Shown here one piece after another: positions 33,982 through 46,519 of a DNA stretch of 64,000 bases. The position numbers were made by a program, and so were the translations under genes. Origin of the DNA: Quercus robur (Eukaryota; Streptophyta; Magnoliopsida; Fagales; Fagaceae). The stretch covers positions 48,652,302-48,716,301 of the forward strand of contig NC_065537.1 of NCBI RefSeq assembly GCF_932294415.1, read 5' to 3'. Numbering within the stretch: the first letter of the stretch is position 1; every line of letters begins with the position of its first letter. The notes beneath the pieces were generated by a model. The model saw only the letters and a program-made list of their open reading frames with translations. It had not been told where the DNA came from and did no database searches.

Positions 33982-34968
33982 ACAATTTTATTACTAGACT
34001 CCTTTTTTTACATAAAGTGTTGAATATATAAGGGTATTTTGGGAGTTTTAGTGAAAATTTTATTAAACCTCATTTCATTCCCTCTAATTCATCCCAATTT
34101 TTAAGAGGAGGGGGGGGGGGGTGGGAAATGAAAATTTGAAGTTTTGAGAGATTAGAGAGGAATATATGTTCCCACCTACCCATTCCATTATCTTCCACTT
34201 AAACTTCCAATTAAGGGAAATAGTCTTTCCATTCCGTCCGTTAAAACTATCAAACAAGAGAAATGGATGAATATTCTAAAATTATTCTTTTCATTCATTT
34301 CCATTTCGTTCATTTCTCTCCTCTCAAAAAAGGGCATAGAGTATCTGTTAATTGACCATTTTTAGAAAGTTTTAATGCCATTTTAATTAGAAATACTAAG
34401 CTCATCACAAGTTCTTTGTGCATTCAATGAGACTTTTCTTTTCCCATTTAGTACCATAGCTTTCCATTCATTCATCTTCTTTTCGTGCAAGTGATTTAAG
34501 TTTGTTAAATGCCTAGAGATTTTTCTGTTTAAACACAAAGAGAACATAGAATAAGAAAGAAAGAAAGAAAAAATAGAATTTGTCTGTTTAAATTTAAAAA
34601 ATGATAAGAGATGAAGAGGAAAATATAGTGCGTCTTTTTAAATTTCGAAAATAATAAGAAATAAATATATTGTAAACTACTAAGAAAGTTGATTTAGTGT
34701 GAGGTTTTAAATTGTGACCTATTATTTTACAAATTTTTCCCCCTTAATTAAAAACCTATGAGCGAAAAGGGGATATTTTGGGGGACAAAAAAATTTAGTT
34801 ACAAAATTAGTTGTGGCCTTATGCTACAAACTTACTCAGAGCATGTTTGGCATCAGCTTAAATTTTTAGATTTTTAGCTTTTAGTTTTTACGTACAGCTT
34901 TTTAAAACCTTACTTTTTTTCTTTTTTTTCTCATTTTTTCAAGGTACAAATATACTTTAACACACTAT

Positions 34969-35013
<45 letters not shown>

Positions 35014-36240
35014 CAACAAAAAGTTAGATAAGCTATTCCCAAACAGACACTCAATATCTTTTTATTATATATAAATTTTGACAAATCCATCGTTGAATTA
35101 TATCTTCTTTTTATATCCTTTATGCTTGCAAGTTTTTTAGAAAATTAGAGATTAATAGTTATGTCATCAATATATTGTTTAAATGGTTCCTATGAATCTT
35201 TAATGATGCCTTTTGATAGTTTAAAATTATGCATAAAATATAAATTTATAGATTATAAAGTAAATAATAGGGCAAAGTTTACCTACAAAATTGATTGTAG
35301 TTTTAAACTACAATCTTACTCAATATCTTTTTATTAGAGGTGAATTTTGACAAATCCACTATTAAATTACATCTTCTTCTTATATCCTCCATGTTTGCAA
35401 AATTTCTAGAAAATTAAATATCAATAACTATGTCATCGTTAAATAGTTTAAATTGCAAGTTTTTGTAGTTAAAATTATGCATAAAATATAAGCTTATAGA
35501 TCATTTAGTAAATAATATCCTATAGACACAAAATTTGACTTGTGTATTAAAAACACAAAAAACATGCAATTCAACGGTTAGATTTTCAAAATATGTAATC
35601 ATGTTTATTTTATTGAGTAAGGTTATAGTTTTAGATTAAAACCAGTTTTGTAGTTAAATTTTGTCCTAAATAATATCCGATTTACACAAAATTTAACATG
35701 TGTATTAAAAGAGTAAAGAACATGCAATTTAACAGTTAGATTTTCAAAATATGTAATAATTTTTATTTTATTAATTATTGTTGTAACCTTAGATTACAAC
35801 CAATTTTATAATTAAATTTTGTCCCATTTTGAAATATTCAAGATTTAGAATTCGCAGGTTTGGAAGTCCCTTAAATAATAGTAGTAGATAGATAAATAGA
35901 TATAGATATAGAAATATAGATAAAAAGTTGTTAAGAAAAGTAATTTAATTTTTTTTCCTAAATTTTTTCTAAATGATTTCTAAATATATTCCTTAAATCA
36001 ATGTGCATTAATTAACTTTTCTCAAATTTTATTGAGGTTATGTTAACTGATGCACTTAGGACAATTATTAATAAACCACAATAAAAAAAATTTTGACTAG
36101 AAAATATAAAAAACTTCAACAATATTATCATTTTATCATTATCCTAATAAAATGTATCTAAAAAGTCTAACGTAAAAAGTCCAACGTCTATTTTATTATT
36201 GAGTCCAACTCCAACGTCCAAATGGACTCGGCTAAAAACG
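33982..36240. other. AT-rich intergenic stretch with several non-coding repeats
   Basis: Contains a poly-G tract (34109-34121), a MITE at 34846-35053, and an imperfect repeated phrase (GCATAAAATATAA followed by TATAGATTAT and ATTTTGACAAATCC) around 35045-35560. That phrase suggests two to three diverged copies of a 250-bp unit. No coding potential. Confidence 0.5.
34846..35053. mobile_element. MITE-like element with GTTTGG ends and long poly-A
   Basis: Begins GCATGTTTGGCATCAGCTTA and ends AAGCTATTCCCAAACAGAC, giving an imperfect inverted repeat of about 18 bp. A 39-bp A-run lies in the middle (34972-35010). No ORF. Confidence 0.5.
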
Positions 36241-36550
36241 GTTCCAGCAGAGCCTGTTCACTCTTCTTTCGTTTTACGCGAAACCTAAGAATTTAGCTTT
36301 GCTTGTGAGTTGTGAATTGTGATAAACATCCTCCGAAAGTTCCGCACGCATACTTTATATTCTGAGTTGTGAATTGGAAGGTATCGTTTAACTACTTTGT
36401 TCAACAACTGGTTCTCAATTGTTTTGTACTTTCCTTGAGGACTTTTGGGTTGTTCGATGTTAGAGTAATAAACACAGATTCTTGTTCTGTCTTGTCGTTG
36501 ACTCTCTGTGTTTGGTTGGAGGTTTTTGTGTCTGCCCTAAAATTGTAGTT

Positions 36551-36902
36551 TTTAGGTACAGCCAAAATGGGGTTTTGGGTCTATCAATCTTGATTGAAAG
36601 TTGAAAGTGAAAAGTTTGTGGAATTGTAACGAACCCATTTCGATTTTTGATTTTAAGTTCTTGTTTTTGTTCCAATATTCTAGTTTCTGTGTAAAGAAAT
36701 CATGGGGTTGGGTATATCAACCCCATTTTAGGTACAGCCAAAATGGGGTTTTGTGTCTATCAATCTTGATTGAAAGTTGAAAGTGAAAAGTTTGTGGAAT
36801 TGTAACGAACCCATTTTGATTTTTGATTTGAAGTTCTTGTTTTTGTTCCAATATTCTAGTTTCTGTGTAAAGAAATCATGGGTTTGGGTATATCAACTTT
36901 GA
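36551..36902 (+). repeat. 176-bp tandem duplication of the phosphatase leader and start codon
   Basis: TTTAGGTACAGCCAAAATGG begins at 36551 and again at 36727. The copies differ at only a handful of positions. The unit includes the last part of the 5' leader, the ATG and the first seven codons (MGLGIST), so the start region exists twice, 176 bp apart. Confidence 0.92.
36702..36731 (+). promoter_or_regulatory. Upstream ORF made by the leader duplication
   Basis: ATG at 36702 in the same context (AAATCATGGGG) as the true start. It encodes MGLGISTPF and stops at the duplication junction (TAG 36729-36731). The first seven residues equal those of the phosphatase. It can act as a uORF if transcription starts upstream of 36700. 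Confidence 0.75.
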
Positions 36903-39900
36903 TAGGATTGAAAGCAACTGTTATGTTCTTGTGCTTTGCATACCTTAGAAACAGTGACTTAACATTGTTATCAATGCCATTCCTGTATGCCTCTTTGGTA
37001 GATTTCTTAGTTTCCATTGCTTCACTCCCATCCATTGATCTTCCCTTGCTCTTGGGCAAGAACCCAGATGGGACCTTCCCCATTTGGTCCAAAATAATGT
37101 TTAGCCCGTACTTGAACTTTGTTCGGGGTTTCTCAGCATTGCGGAGATTGAAAAGTGGGGAAGATCCTTATAATGAAGTTAGTGAGGGTTTGTATGTTGG
37201 TGGATGGCCTTATTCGCCAGATAAATTGCCCCCGGGTAACCCTGCAGTTATCGATTGTACCTGTGAATTGCCAAGATTGCTGGAATTCTCGGGGCATGCC
37301 TATTTGTGCATCCCGGCTTGGGATACAAGGGCTCCTAAGCCAGCTGATATCGCAACTGCTGTTCGGTGGGCTTGTCGAAAGAGAGCGCTGAATAGGCCTG
37401 TGTTCATCCATTGTGCATATGGTATGTTACTTAACTTTGAAGCCATTTTATTGATTTCATGGACTGGAAGAGTAATGCTCCTCTTTAATTTATAATATAT
37501 TAGATCTTATGTGTTTTTTTTTCTCTTGGTTCAAACTGCATGATTATTTCTTCTTTTCACTTGATATGCTTTGCTTGGAACATCTAAATAGTTATTAGGG
37601 TCTATGTAAGTGAAAGCTCCGAGAAAGTCACCTAGATGCTTATATTAGCAGACCTAACTTCTCAAATTAATACTCTTTACTCGCAACCCAAGTACTTGAT
37701 CACAAGGATGGTCGGATATTTCTGTTTAGCCACAGGCCATCATTTCTTCTGTAATTGCATCAGAGGCACCTCAGCACATTTCCCTTTTTCTTATTACAAT
37801 TACAGCTTAAATCACATCAGCCTTATTAGGTGTTGTCATTTGCCTTTGTTGTAAATGACTGGTAACCTAAATCTTGGTACTGGTCCTAGATTTTGTCTTC
37901 AATTAGCTACATCTAGCTTTGTTTATCCCTCTCTTTTTTTTCTTTTTTAATTTTAATCTTTACATGTTAAGTTTGACCACACTCACGTCATAAGAGTTTT
38001 CGTTTGTTACCTGGGTTATTTGAACCCTGAAGAAAGCTACAATTACAGCCATATTACAAAAGTATGTGTCATCATAATACCCTTTGAAGGATATGCTACT
38101 TCCATCTATAATTTTTTAACATAAACACAGGTGTCATGTTATCACATAGGCATGGCCAATTGAACACATCAAGCCTATATATATATATGAAGTTAATGCT
38201 TTTGTAAGTCTCAATTCCCCTGTCTTTATGAATGATCTGTTGAGGATATAACAAATTATTGTCTTTGGTATTCCTATTGGTTTCAGTGATTCATATCTAA
38301 CTCTAGTTTTACTGAACTTGTAATCAAATCTTTTCCTCCTGTAATTCTAATTTAGAGTTATGTCAAAAAGGACTTCAATGTGACCTTTATTTTTGGTAAG
38401 CATTCAATGTGACCTTCATAAGATATGGCTTGGGTTTTATGCTGGCTGTCAAACTCTACTGCAGCTCTCCTGCTTTCTCCACATTTGAGACTGGCTATGT
38501 TAATTAAGCACAACAAAGGAGGAGTTTTGGATGTTAGAACAATTTCTCTGCTGAATGTTTAAGATGCCTCTCTGGTAGATTGACATCCAATGTAAAATTT
38601 TGTCATATCTTATGAACATGGATTTATATGATTTTAACATATTCAGTTTTTTCCCTTTACTGGGTGAAAACTCCCATATGATCCACTAATCATTTCTCTC
38701 TCTCTCCTTTCTTTCTGTTTCCTTTCCCAAGTAAATCTCTTTCCAGTTTCATTGCTTAATATAGATTTACAATGGGAATTTTTCATGATACTAGCCTTTT
38801 CTTGTCTTACATAAAAAGTTCATAGTGAACTCTTGCTAGTTGTCTTTGGTTTATGTTCCTATGTTTCTTTTCCTGCATTGCTCACATAGTTGCTTTTTAA
38901 GACCGGATGGCGTAGCATCCAATTATGTCTTGTGAATTGAAAATGCTGAATACAGTTCATGTTAGTTTTTAGCCTGTCTTAGACATGATTACTTTGCACA
39001 TGTGCTCACACATACAAATTGTGAGCATAATGACTTGTATGTCTTTGGCATCAATCTTATAAGACAATAAACAAGCTAGGGGGATTTATCTTCATTATCA
39101 TCTCAGGAAATTAGGTGGAGATCGTGGGGTATCCTAGTTTAATATTATTGTTAATTCTGAGGCCATGTAAGTAGACTAGGATTGTGGAGTGAATTCAATT
39201 GATAATTCAAATGGGGTGGCTCTTAGTTCTTATGTTCTCAGTTTTAAGGTCTCATGCTTTCTGGGGTTTGTAGCCTTTGGAGTATTTGTTGAGAGGTGCT
39301 GAGAGCCGTATCTCATATTACTTGAGATACTTTTTCTATGATGCTTTACTGTCGTGTTCTCTTCTAATAAAATCATTTTGAACTAAAACCCTGAATGTGT
39401 GCCTGATGATAATTAGGGAACAATTGTTCTACCATTCTATTAGTTTTTTTTGTTGTTGTTGAATGAGATAGTTGATTTTTGCACTGCGTATGAATCTGGA
39501 GCCAGCAATGAGCATGGTTTGGTGTTTGTCAGTTGATTTGTAATGTATGGGGGTGGGTTGCTCTAGGAAAGGTGCACATGGACCCATATTAGAGTGCTGT
39601 CACTAATACTCATGTATCAGCTGGGACAGGGGATCCTGTTTGTAACCAGACTAAGAAAGTTCTGCAGCTGACTGCTAACTGGTACTTAAATGCAACTTGT
39701 GGAAAAGGTTTATTTTGCTTGTATGCCAGGTAGAGTAGGTTCAAGACAAAGTAATGCAGTTCTTCCACAAGGGGAGATGCAAATATTTTGTGTGTTTCAA
39801 TGGGAGGGGAAACACCTTGCCTTTCCTGGGATTTGGCATTTATATATTTTCCACATGACAAATTTAGTGCAGGCTGTGGAATATTTTATTGCTCGGATGT

Positions 39901-40638
39901 CCTGCTAGAATTAGGTACCAAAAAAGGCTTTACCAAGGATGTCACAGCCTGATTAGAGGTTAAAGGTACAGAAGTTGTTCCAGTTTTCAAATAACTAATA
40001 TAATCAACTCCTATGCGGGCCTTAACTAAAGTAATAAAGGGGGAAATGGGTTGGCATGGGTCTCAGGTTCTCTTATTAAATTTCTGCCATTCTTACAAAT
40101 AGTAAAACACTGCTGTTAACACAGGATTTTATTTTTAGGTTGGCTGCTTAGTCTCCTTTTAAATTGGTCTCTAGCAAGGGGCATATGACCACTACTTATT
40201 GAAGAGTAAATGCATATTACAACTAGTACTAAAAGAATCTAGACCCTACAATTTTCTATATAAACTAAGAAAATTTTTAATTCTACTGCTGTGATTGTCG
40301 TCAGAATCATTTATATTGCTGATGAGAACTGTTGCTTTTTCTTAACATGCATTTCCTTCTGGCCTAATTTGTTGTCATGCTTGTGAGTAGTGAGGTGTTA
40401 TAGATTTAGAGTTAACTTTTCCTCTTGTATTTTTACTATTTTAGGTCATGGAAGAAGTGTTGCTGTCATGTGTGCACTATTAGTGGCTCTAGGCAAGGCA
40501 GAAGATTGGAAAAATGCTGAGAGGTTAATTCGAGAAAGACGCCCTTATATCCATATGAATGCTCTCCAGCATAATGCCCTAGAAGAATGGTCAAAAAACC
40601 AGTTATTTTCTCCTTTGAAGAATGGAGAAATGGATTAA
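36878..40638 (+). CDS. Membrane-anchored dual-specificity (DSP-type) phosphatase, two exons
   Basis: Exons 36878-37421 and 40445-40638 with a 3.0-kb GT/AG intron that splits the active-site motif (HCAYG at the end of exon 1, HGRS at the start of exon 2). 245 residues. The N-terminus has two hydrophobic segments (about residues 8-24 and 28-50), predicting membrane attachment. The catalytic domain (about 90-230) includes EGLYVGGWPYSPDKLPP, a probable general acid Asp149 (PAWDTRAP) and the P-loop HCAYGHGRS with Cys179 and Arg185, as required for a cysteine phosphatase. Plant homologues are annotated as DSP family or YnbD-like; the substrate (protein, lipid or RNA) is not known. The start is taken at the second, downstream copy of the duplicated leader because only it continues in frame. 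Confidence 0.9.
37422..40444 (+). other. Intron of the phosphatase gene
   Basis: 3023 bp, GTATGTTACT to TATTTTAG. AT-rich with ordinary T-runs and a short (TA)n near 38180. No recognisable transposable element or gene inside. Confidence 0.8.
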
Positions 40639-42190
40639 GTTCTTTAATTCTATCTAATGCTTCTTGTTGCTTGCAATCCAATAGGGCTGCAAAGAAAAAT
40701 GAATGACATGCTTCCTTTTATTGCATCAGCTATTATTTCTCATTCCACACATCTAATTTTTGCAATTGAATTACTATGGCTTTCTAGTGGATCTTAATTT
40801 GATTTTCAGTTGTTACTAAACTTTAAATTAATAATGTAACAGTGACCAACTTCTTGATTCAAGAAGAATTTGTTCTGTACCCACTGTAATACTATGACCT
40901 GCTCTACTATCCATCTGAATATCCTCTGACCTCAAGTTCCTTGTTCAGGTGTATGTTATGGTGTATTATGTATTTTTTGGGGGGAGAGAGAGAGAGAGAG
41001 AGAGTAAATGAAGAGGATATGTGATAGATCACACTTTGAGATTATTTCCGTAAAGATTGCCATTTGTTTCCTTTTTTTCACCTTGCTTAAAAGTTGCTTC
41101 TGTTGTTCTATGCATTTGGCATGGATTATGGCAGTTTCCCATCACTTTATATGATGATTACAAGTGAAGCCCACAAGATATGAACTGCCATGTATCTCAT
41201 GTCCAAAATTATGGGAATGAGCTAATCTGTAATTAGTATTTTGGAAAATATAATCTGGGTATATATAACCTTGCTATCATGTAAAGAGATGCCTCTCATG
41301 CAGAAAAAGGCTTTGTATGCCTCTTATTTCAACTGTGTATTAAGAGATTTATGTTGAACTAGCAACACTAATTTTATGCCTCTTACTTCAAATTTCTTCT
41401 ATTCTATTTTAGTAATTCAAAAATTATACTAAAGCAGACCATACAACTCCGAATAAATATTACTGTCTCCAGGCAATCAAAGGAAACACATACTTAAGCC
41501 ACTATGATCAATTCAACCAATGACAGATAATTAAAGAAGTAATAGACCATCCCACGTTGAGACATATGCCATATATCAGATAGCATATCAAATCATTTGA
41601 ATTCCACAAACTCTACAAGCTGCAGCATGAATGCTTCCAGACTATTTCTTTTTCTTACCATTTCTATAAATCAGTCATCTTAGAGACATCAATTTCTTTC
41701 TGTAACCATTTCTATAAATCAAAGGCATGGTAGAATTCAAACTCTATCTAAAAAGAATTCTGAAGCCGATTTTTCTCTCGTCATTTTGGTTGATAGAAAT
41801 CTCAAATCTCCATGGTCTGATTAAAGCTTTCCAAGTCGATGTAAACATAAATTCAGCTTCAATATAACTCCCAAATTAATTTTCTACAAAATAAAATAAG
41901 TATATGATGTTAATAAGAAGTTATAGTCCTTGCACCATTATATAGCAAGCATGAGATAATAGCATCCCTTATACATCACTTAGGGGCCAGAAACCAACGA
42001 AGACCATGTAAATAAATTAGCTTCTTGTCATCAATATTAAGGTAAATGTAGTTCATAAACCAACCAAGGCCATGTTGCTGGAAGCAGGGAAAGTAGGAGC
42101 ATGACCTTGGAATGGTGACATGCTCACTAAATTGCACTTGGCTACTCCTTTTCCACATTCTCAGTTTTAGATCTTCTTTTATACTCTTCT

Positions 42191-42235
<45 letters not shown>

Positions 42236-42536
42236 ATTTAAAGTGAGGAGAGCACCAATCTAACTCTTTGTAACACTACCAGAGGAACACACTAGCAAAA
42301 AAAGGATTTCCTTGGCCAAGCATTGTTTTTTGTTGACAATGACAGACTTGGCGGGTATGTGCACAACAACTATCCATATACAAATATCAAATACTAATTA
42401 ATAATAGCCACAAAAGGATTCGGTAAACCTATATAAAAATCAAAGTTTTTAGCAATACTGTCATGCCAACTACTAAACTAAAGGAAGAGAAATAACAATG
42501 ATTTCACTTCATCCATACCCCTAATGATTTCACTTA
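40639..42536. other. 3' flank of the phosphatase and intergenic DNA
   Basis: Includes the phosphatase 3' UTR, a (GA)n tract at about 40984-41003 and a 40-bp poly-T tract at about 42190-42229. Nothing else recognised. Confidence 0.6.
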
Positions 42537-43064
42537 TTATATGCACGCCACATTTGCTCCATCAAGTAAAATAAGGCTCTCCATGGAAGTAGCTACATAC
42601 GAAGGATGTTGGATATCAGGATCCTTCTTCTCACGTAGAGTTTCAGTGTCAACTAATACAAACTTAAGTTCCCGCCCCTCTACCAGTTCATTGCAGTAGA
42701 AAACCAGAAGTGAACCATACTCAGTAAAGCCAAAGAAACAAGCTATTCTTTGAAATGATACAACGCAAAGTTTATTCCAAGAGTCAACTACACCATACTC
42801 CTTCATCACCCATACGGAGTATTGGCTTGGAAAGCCAGGTTGTTCATTACATCCAAATGTAATGAAAGTCAGTTTCCCTTTGAATGATGCAAGAAATCTC
42901 TCACTGTTGACATCAAATGCCATAATCAATTCACTTCTCCCATCCTCTCTGATACGTGCCAACCAATGCAAAGCTCCACAAACCAATGGCACTGGCAAAA
43001 TAAATTTTCCATAACCGAACGTAACATCTGTTGTCAACTCGACCCCAACCCTTCTCCATGAAGT

Positions 43065-43424
43065 TATGGTCAGGGTGTTCCCAGGAACACCCTGACCTGA
43101 AAAAAAAAAAAAAAAATTTATATATAATGATTAATTTTTTTATTTGTTCATCCTTAAAAAAAAAAATTAGGAACACCCTAATAAAGATTAGGAACACCCT
43201 GATAAAAATGAGGAGCACTCTCCAATTAAAAAAAAAAATTTATTTGTTCTCCTTTCAAGGAAAAACAAAACCCCAAAAAAAATTTTGAACTAAAATCTGA
43301 AAAAAAAAAAAAAATTGTAACAGATCAAACGGCAAGCCCACGGATTCTAAAAAAAAAAACAGACGGCAAGCCCAACCAATATCAAGCCCACGGCAAGCCC
43401 AACAGTAGCAAACCCACGGATTCT

Positions 43425-43456
<32 letters not shown>

Positions 43457-44744
43457 AACAACAACAACAACCAAACCCCAATAAAGGCTAAAGCAAACCC
43501 TAAGCTCCAGAACCTCCTTCAGAGTCCACTAAGATCCTTCGCCATACTTATCCAAAAAAAAAAAAAAAAATCCTTCGCGATAGACCTAGGCTTCATCACC
43601 TTAGCGATCTCAATGACATCGTCGAGCGAGATATTACCGTTGTGCTTGATGTTCTTCGTCTTCTTCCGGTCGCGCTCCGGCTCCTTCAGCGCCTTGATGA
43701 CTAGTGCGGCGGCGGAGGGCACCACGGACACCTCACACCTTGGCCTGACGGTTCTGGACCGTTAGCTTGATCATTACGCGGAGATCGGCAACGGCATAAG
43801 TGAGATCGGCGACGGTATTTCTCTTTCCTTTTCCAGTTTTCCCTATCTCATCTCTGCTCTGACTCTCTCTCTCTCTCTCTCTCTTACATAGTCGATTCTC
43901 AGTCTGTCTGACTTGTGTGTTTAGAGTTTAGACTTATCTTTCCACAATATAATTATATAAATTCCTGAACTTTTCTGCTTTTGTCTTTTTTTTACCATAT
44001 AAATTGATTATTTTTTTACTGTTTATCTTTTTTTTTGGACAATATAAATTGATTAGCTTTTTACTGTTTGGGTAAGTGTATATAAATATAAAAATATATA
44101 ATTTTGTAGAAATTGCTAATCGGCTCTTGTCTCTTAATGTGGGGGTGGATGGGGTCCTGGCATTGTATTGGAGTTGTGGTATATGATCCCTTAAAAAGTA
44201 AGTGGATAGACATTATAAAAGACAAAAAAAATAAAATAAAATAATAAAAAACAATGTTAAGTTGATACTTGAGATATATATATATATATATACACACTTT
44301 TATTGTACTATTTTTAGTTGTTGTTTTTTATTATTTAATTACATATTTATGTTTTAATATTCTAAAATAGTAATTGTTATGTAATAACTAAATGATTTGA
44401 GTATCAAAGAAGAAAAACTAAATGATTTGTTTTATTTGAGGATTACTTATTTGGATCAATAATTTTATGTTGTATAAGAAAATATAAATATATATTATTT
44501 TTAATTTTTTTTAGAAACCCTGAAACACTCTGAAACTGTACATTGAAATAGATTGGTACCAAAATATTCCATTTCACAAAACAAATCGAAACAGGGTCCA
44601 AAACGGTATTCATAACATTGCTTTCAAGCAAAAAAGAAAAAACTAAAAAAGAAAAATTTTCAACTAAAATCTAAAAAAGAAAAAATTGTAACTGGGTAAA
44701 CCCACTCAGGAACACCCTAAAAAAAATTCCTGGAGTCGCCACTG
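43065..44744 (-). mobile_element. hAT-like insertion inside the F-box pseudogene, carrying gene fragments
   Basis: The high-coordinate end, read on the minus strand, starts CAGTGGCGACTCCAGGAA, matching the CAGTGGCGGAGC-type termini of plant hAT elements. The other end has the palindrome GTCAGGGTGTTCC/GGAACACCCTGAC and has lost the CACTG terminus. Flanks CATGAAGT (43057-43064) and CATGAATC (44745-44752) agree at 6 of 8 bases, consistent with a decayed 8-bp duplication. Subterminal sequence AACTAAAATCT(A/G)AAAAA occurs near both ends in direct orientation. No transposase. It contains an RPL12 fragment at 43503-43790. Confidence 0.65.
43503..43790 (-). pseudogene. RPL12: Cytosolic ribosomal protein L12 (RPL12/uL11) gene fragment
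   Basis: Minus-strand translation gives [10 protein letters not shown], then [40 protein letters not shown] and [13 protein letters not shown], followed after a poly-T interruption by AKDLSG. This is the middle of plant 60S ribosomal protein L12, roughly residues 60-140 of about 166, covering part of the RNA-binding domain. Lesions: a stop between RQAK(V) and SVVPS; a short duplication (CTTCGCNATA, with an A-run) splitting IAKD from KDLSG; no N-terminus and no C-terminus. Its base composition is far more GC-rich than the surrounding insertion, as expected for captured coding DNA. It is not functional. Confidence 0.88.
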
Positions 44745-45335
44745 CATGAATCCGAACTTAACGTGTACACCTCGAGCTCCTTTGTAGACGAAGGAGTAGA
44801 CGAAATCCTCACAACCTTGTAGTCATTATTCTCTGAATGATACGCAAATCCGAGTGTAACATTCTCTAACTTTCCTAAGCAAGTACGAGGCAACTTCTTG
44901 AATTTTCTAATGCTGGGGTTCCACAAATATATAACATTAACATTAACACTCCCGAAATCAGCGAGACACAATAAGCCATTGCACGAACCGACTAGTTGGG
45001 CAGGCTTAGAATAAAAATCGAAGGGAATTTTTAACCTCCGAAATCCTATCAAATGTACAGTCGAAAGCGACAATACAGACTGGTCTGTTGTTAGGAGACC
45101 ACCAAAAGGAAGGATGCGATGGCACGTGTATGACATAACCATCATCGTGGGAATCTTTGTTGTTGTTGTTGTTGTTGTGATTAAGGTGGGTTGAGATGAA
45201 ATAAGGGGTGGTGATCGAGGAGTCCCAGGATTTGGAAACGCATCTGAATCTTATCACTGATTTCGCAGGTAGTCTTCCGAGGATGTTGAGCACGACGTCG
45301 TCTGGGATGCTCCATTGGAGAATCGGTGGGTTCAT

Positions 45336-45748
45336 CGTTTGGGACACAAACAAAAGGAGTATTACTTGGGGTACTTAGGTACAGACACATAAACAATGCC
45401 GTTGATTCGAGGATCAGAATTTAGATCAGACTAAAACGTTGACTTAATCTTGACTTGTGAATAGTCCTCTTTTCGCTATTGAAGCTTCCTTTTGTAATTT
45501 TTTTTTTTTTTTTTTTACTCGATAATTTGGGAGATTGGGATTTATATATAATAGTAAGACTCTTTTAAGTTAAATTTGGATTTTTTTTTTTTTTTTTTTT
45601 TACAGTATTTGGGATATTGACACAAACACAACACGAATGCTGCATTATTTTTTCTTCTCAAATTAAATAAAAAAAAAAATTGCTGCATGATTTTTTATGG
45701 GTTCATGTCTCAAAGCTAATCTATAATAAATAAATATATATATATATA
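45336..45748. other. AT-rich spacer
   Basis: Leader side of the F-box pseudogene, then poly-T tracts (45499-45516, 45582-45601) and an (AT)n run into which LTR element 2 inserted. No gene. Confidence 0.6.
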
Positions 45749-46430
45749 TGTATGGACTCGATTTGTAACGACCCAAAGCGATATTGGGTTTGCATATAAA
45801 AAGGCCCAAACAATATCATTTGTAGAGCGTGGGTTTGAAAGGTTAGGCCTTGGTCACCGGACAGTGGGTTTTTCGTGGTGTTCATACACGGTTAAGTCGT
45901 TTTCGCCCCAGGAGTCCTTCTCCTGGAGGCGGGCTGGGAGGTTCTGGTTTTTGGCCATTTTTCCCAGCCACCCCTATTTGGCGCCCTAACTTTTACATTA
46001 TATAGTCCTTCTTGGTTGATCTTAGCCCTCCACTTGTTGGTCAGGCAGGTGCTTACTTTTGTACCCGTCCCATCAGCTGTCCCCTCTTACTTTCTGTTAG
46101 TTGCGATGATCGAAGTCACACAGTCCAAGCGTCTTTTCTCATTAACATGACCAGGACGCTGGCGAATGCATTTAATGCGGAGGGGACGTATTTTCCTTGA
46201 TCCAATTTTGCACTGTACCTCCATGTGGGCCCCATTCCACTCACATCCCCTTCAGGGGGCTGTTCGAGGATAGTCTTCATCGAGACGTTGCTCTTCCCAT
46301 TGAAGTCCTGGAGTGCCGAGAATAGGGTCGTCCTCAGCTGTCCCCCTTGACACCTCGACCTGTGATCATTCGTCCTCGGCACACAACCTCCTCGGCAAGG
46401 GCCCTGAGCCCCTGGCCCCATAATAGCCCC
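45749..46430 (-). repeat. LTR element 2, 3' LTR
   Basis: Starts TGTATGGACTCG and ends GGCCCCA on the + strand. A TATA-like ACATTATATAGTCC lies near 45998. Pairs with 51099-51772. Confidence 0.88.
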
Positions 46431-46519
46431 TCAAAATCCTGCTATCTGACTCCTCGGATGGATAGGAGGGTTTTGATGACATCAGATATCTGTCAATGCC
46501 TGTCAATCCTTGTCACCTA

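Larger units (their letters stand above)
42537..45335 (-). pseudogene. F-box/FBA pseudogene (third copy) interrupted by an insertion
   Basis: Paralogue of the genes at 1817 and 6978. The 5' half (45335-44745) has an F-box ([20 protein letters not shown]) and the FBA start (GSCNGLLCLADF, LWNPSIRKFKKLP). The 3' half (43056-42537) has VCGALHWLARI, SFKGKLTFI, WVMKEYGVVDSW and ESLILLDGANV. Lesions: the codon matching the ATG of the intact copies is GTG (an ATG five codons in remains); one extra base in the A-run at about 45031-45035; an in-frame loss of about 20 codons between SERF and SFKGK; and the 1.68-kb insertion at 43065-44744 after LSSDS. It is more diverged from the tandem pair than they are from each other, so it predates that duplication. 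Confidence 0.92.

Noticed and set aside
46012-46421. ORFs in the LTR (62 and 101 codons), repeated at 51362-51771
   Set aside because: They recur because both LTRs are present; no known LTR-encoded protein and no domain.
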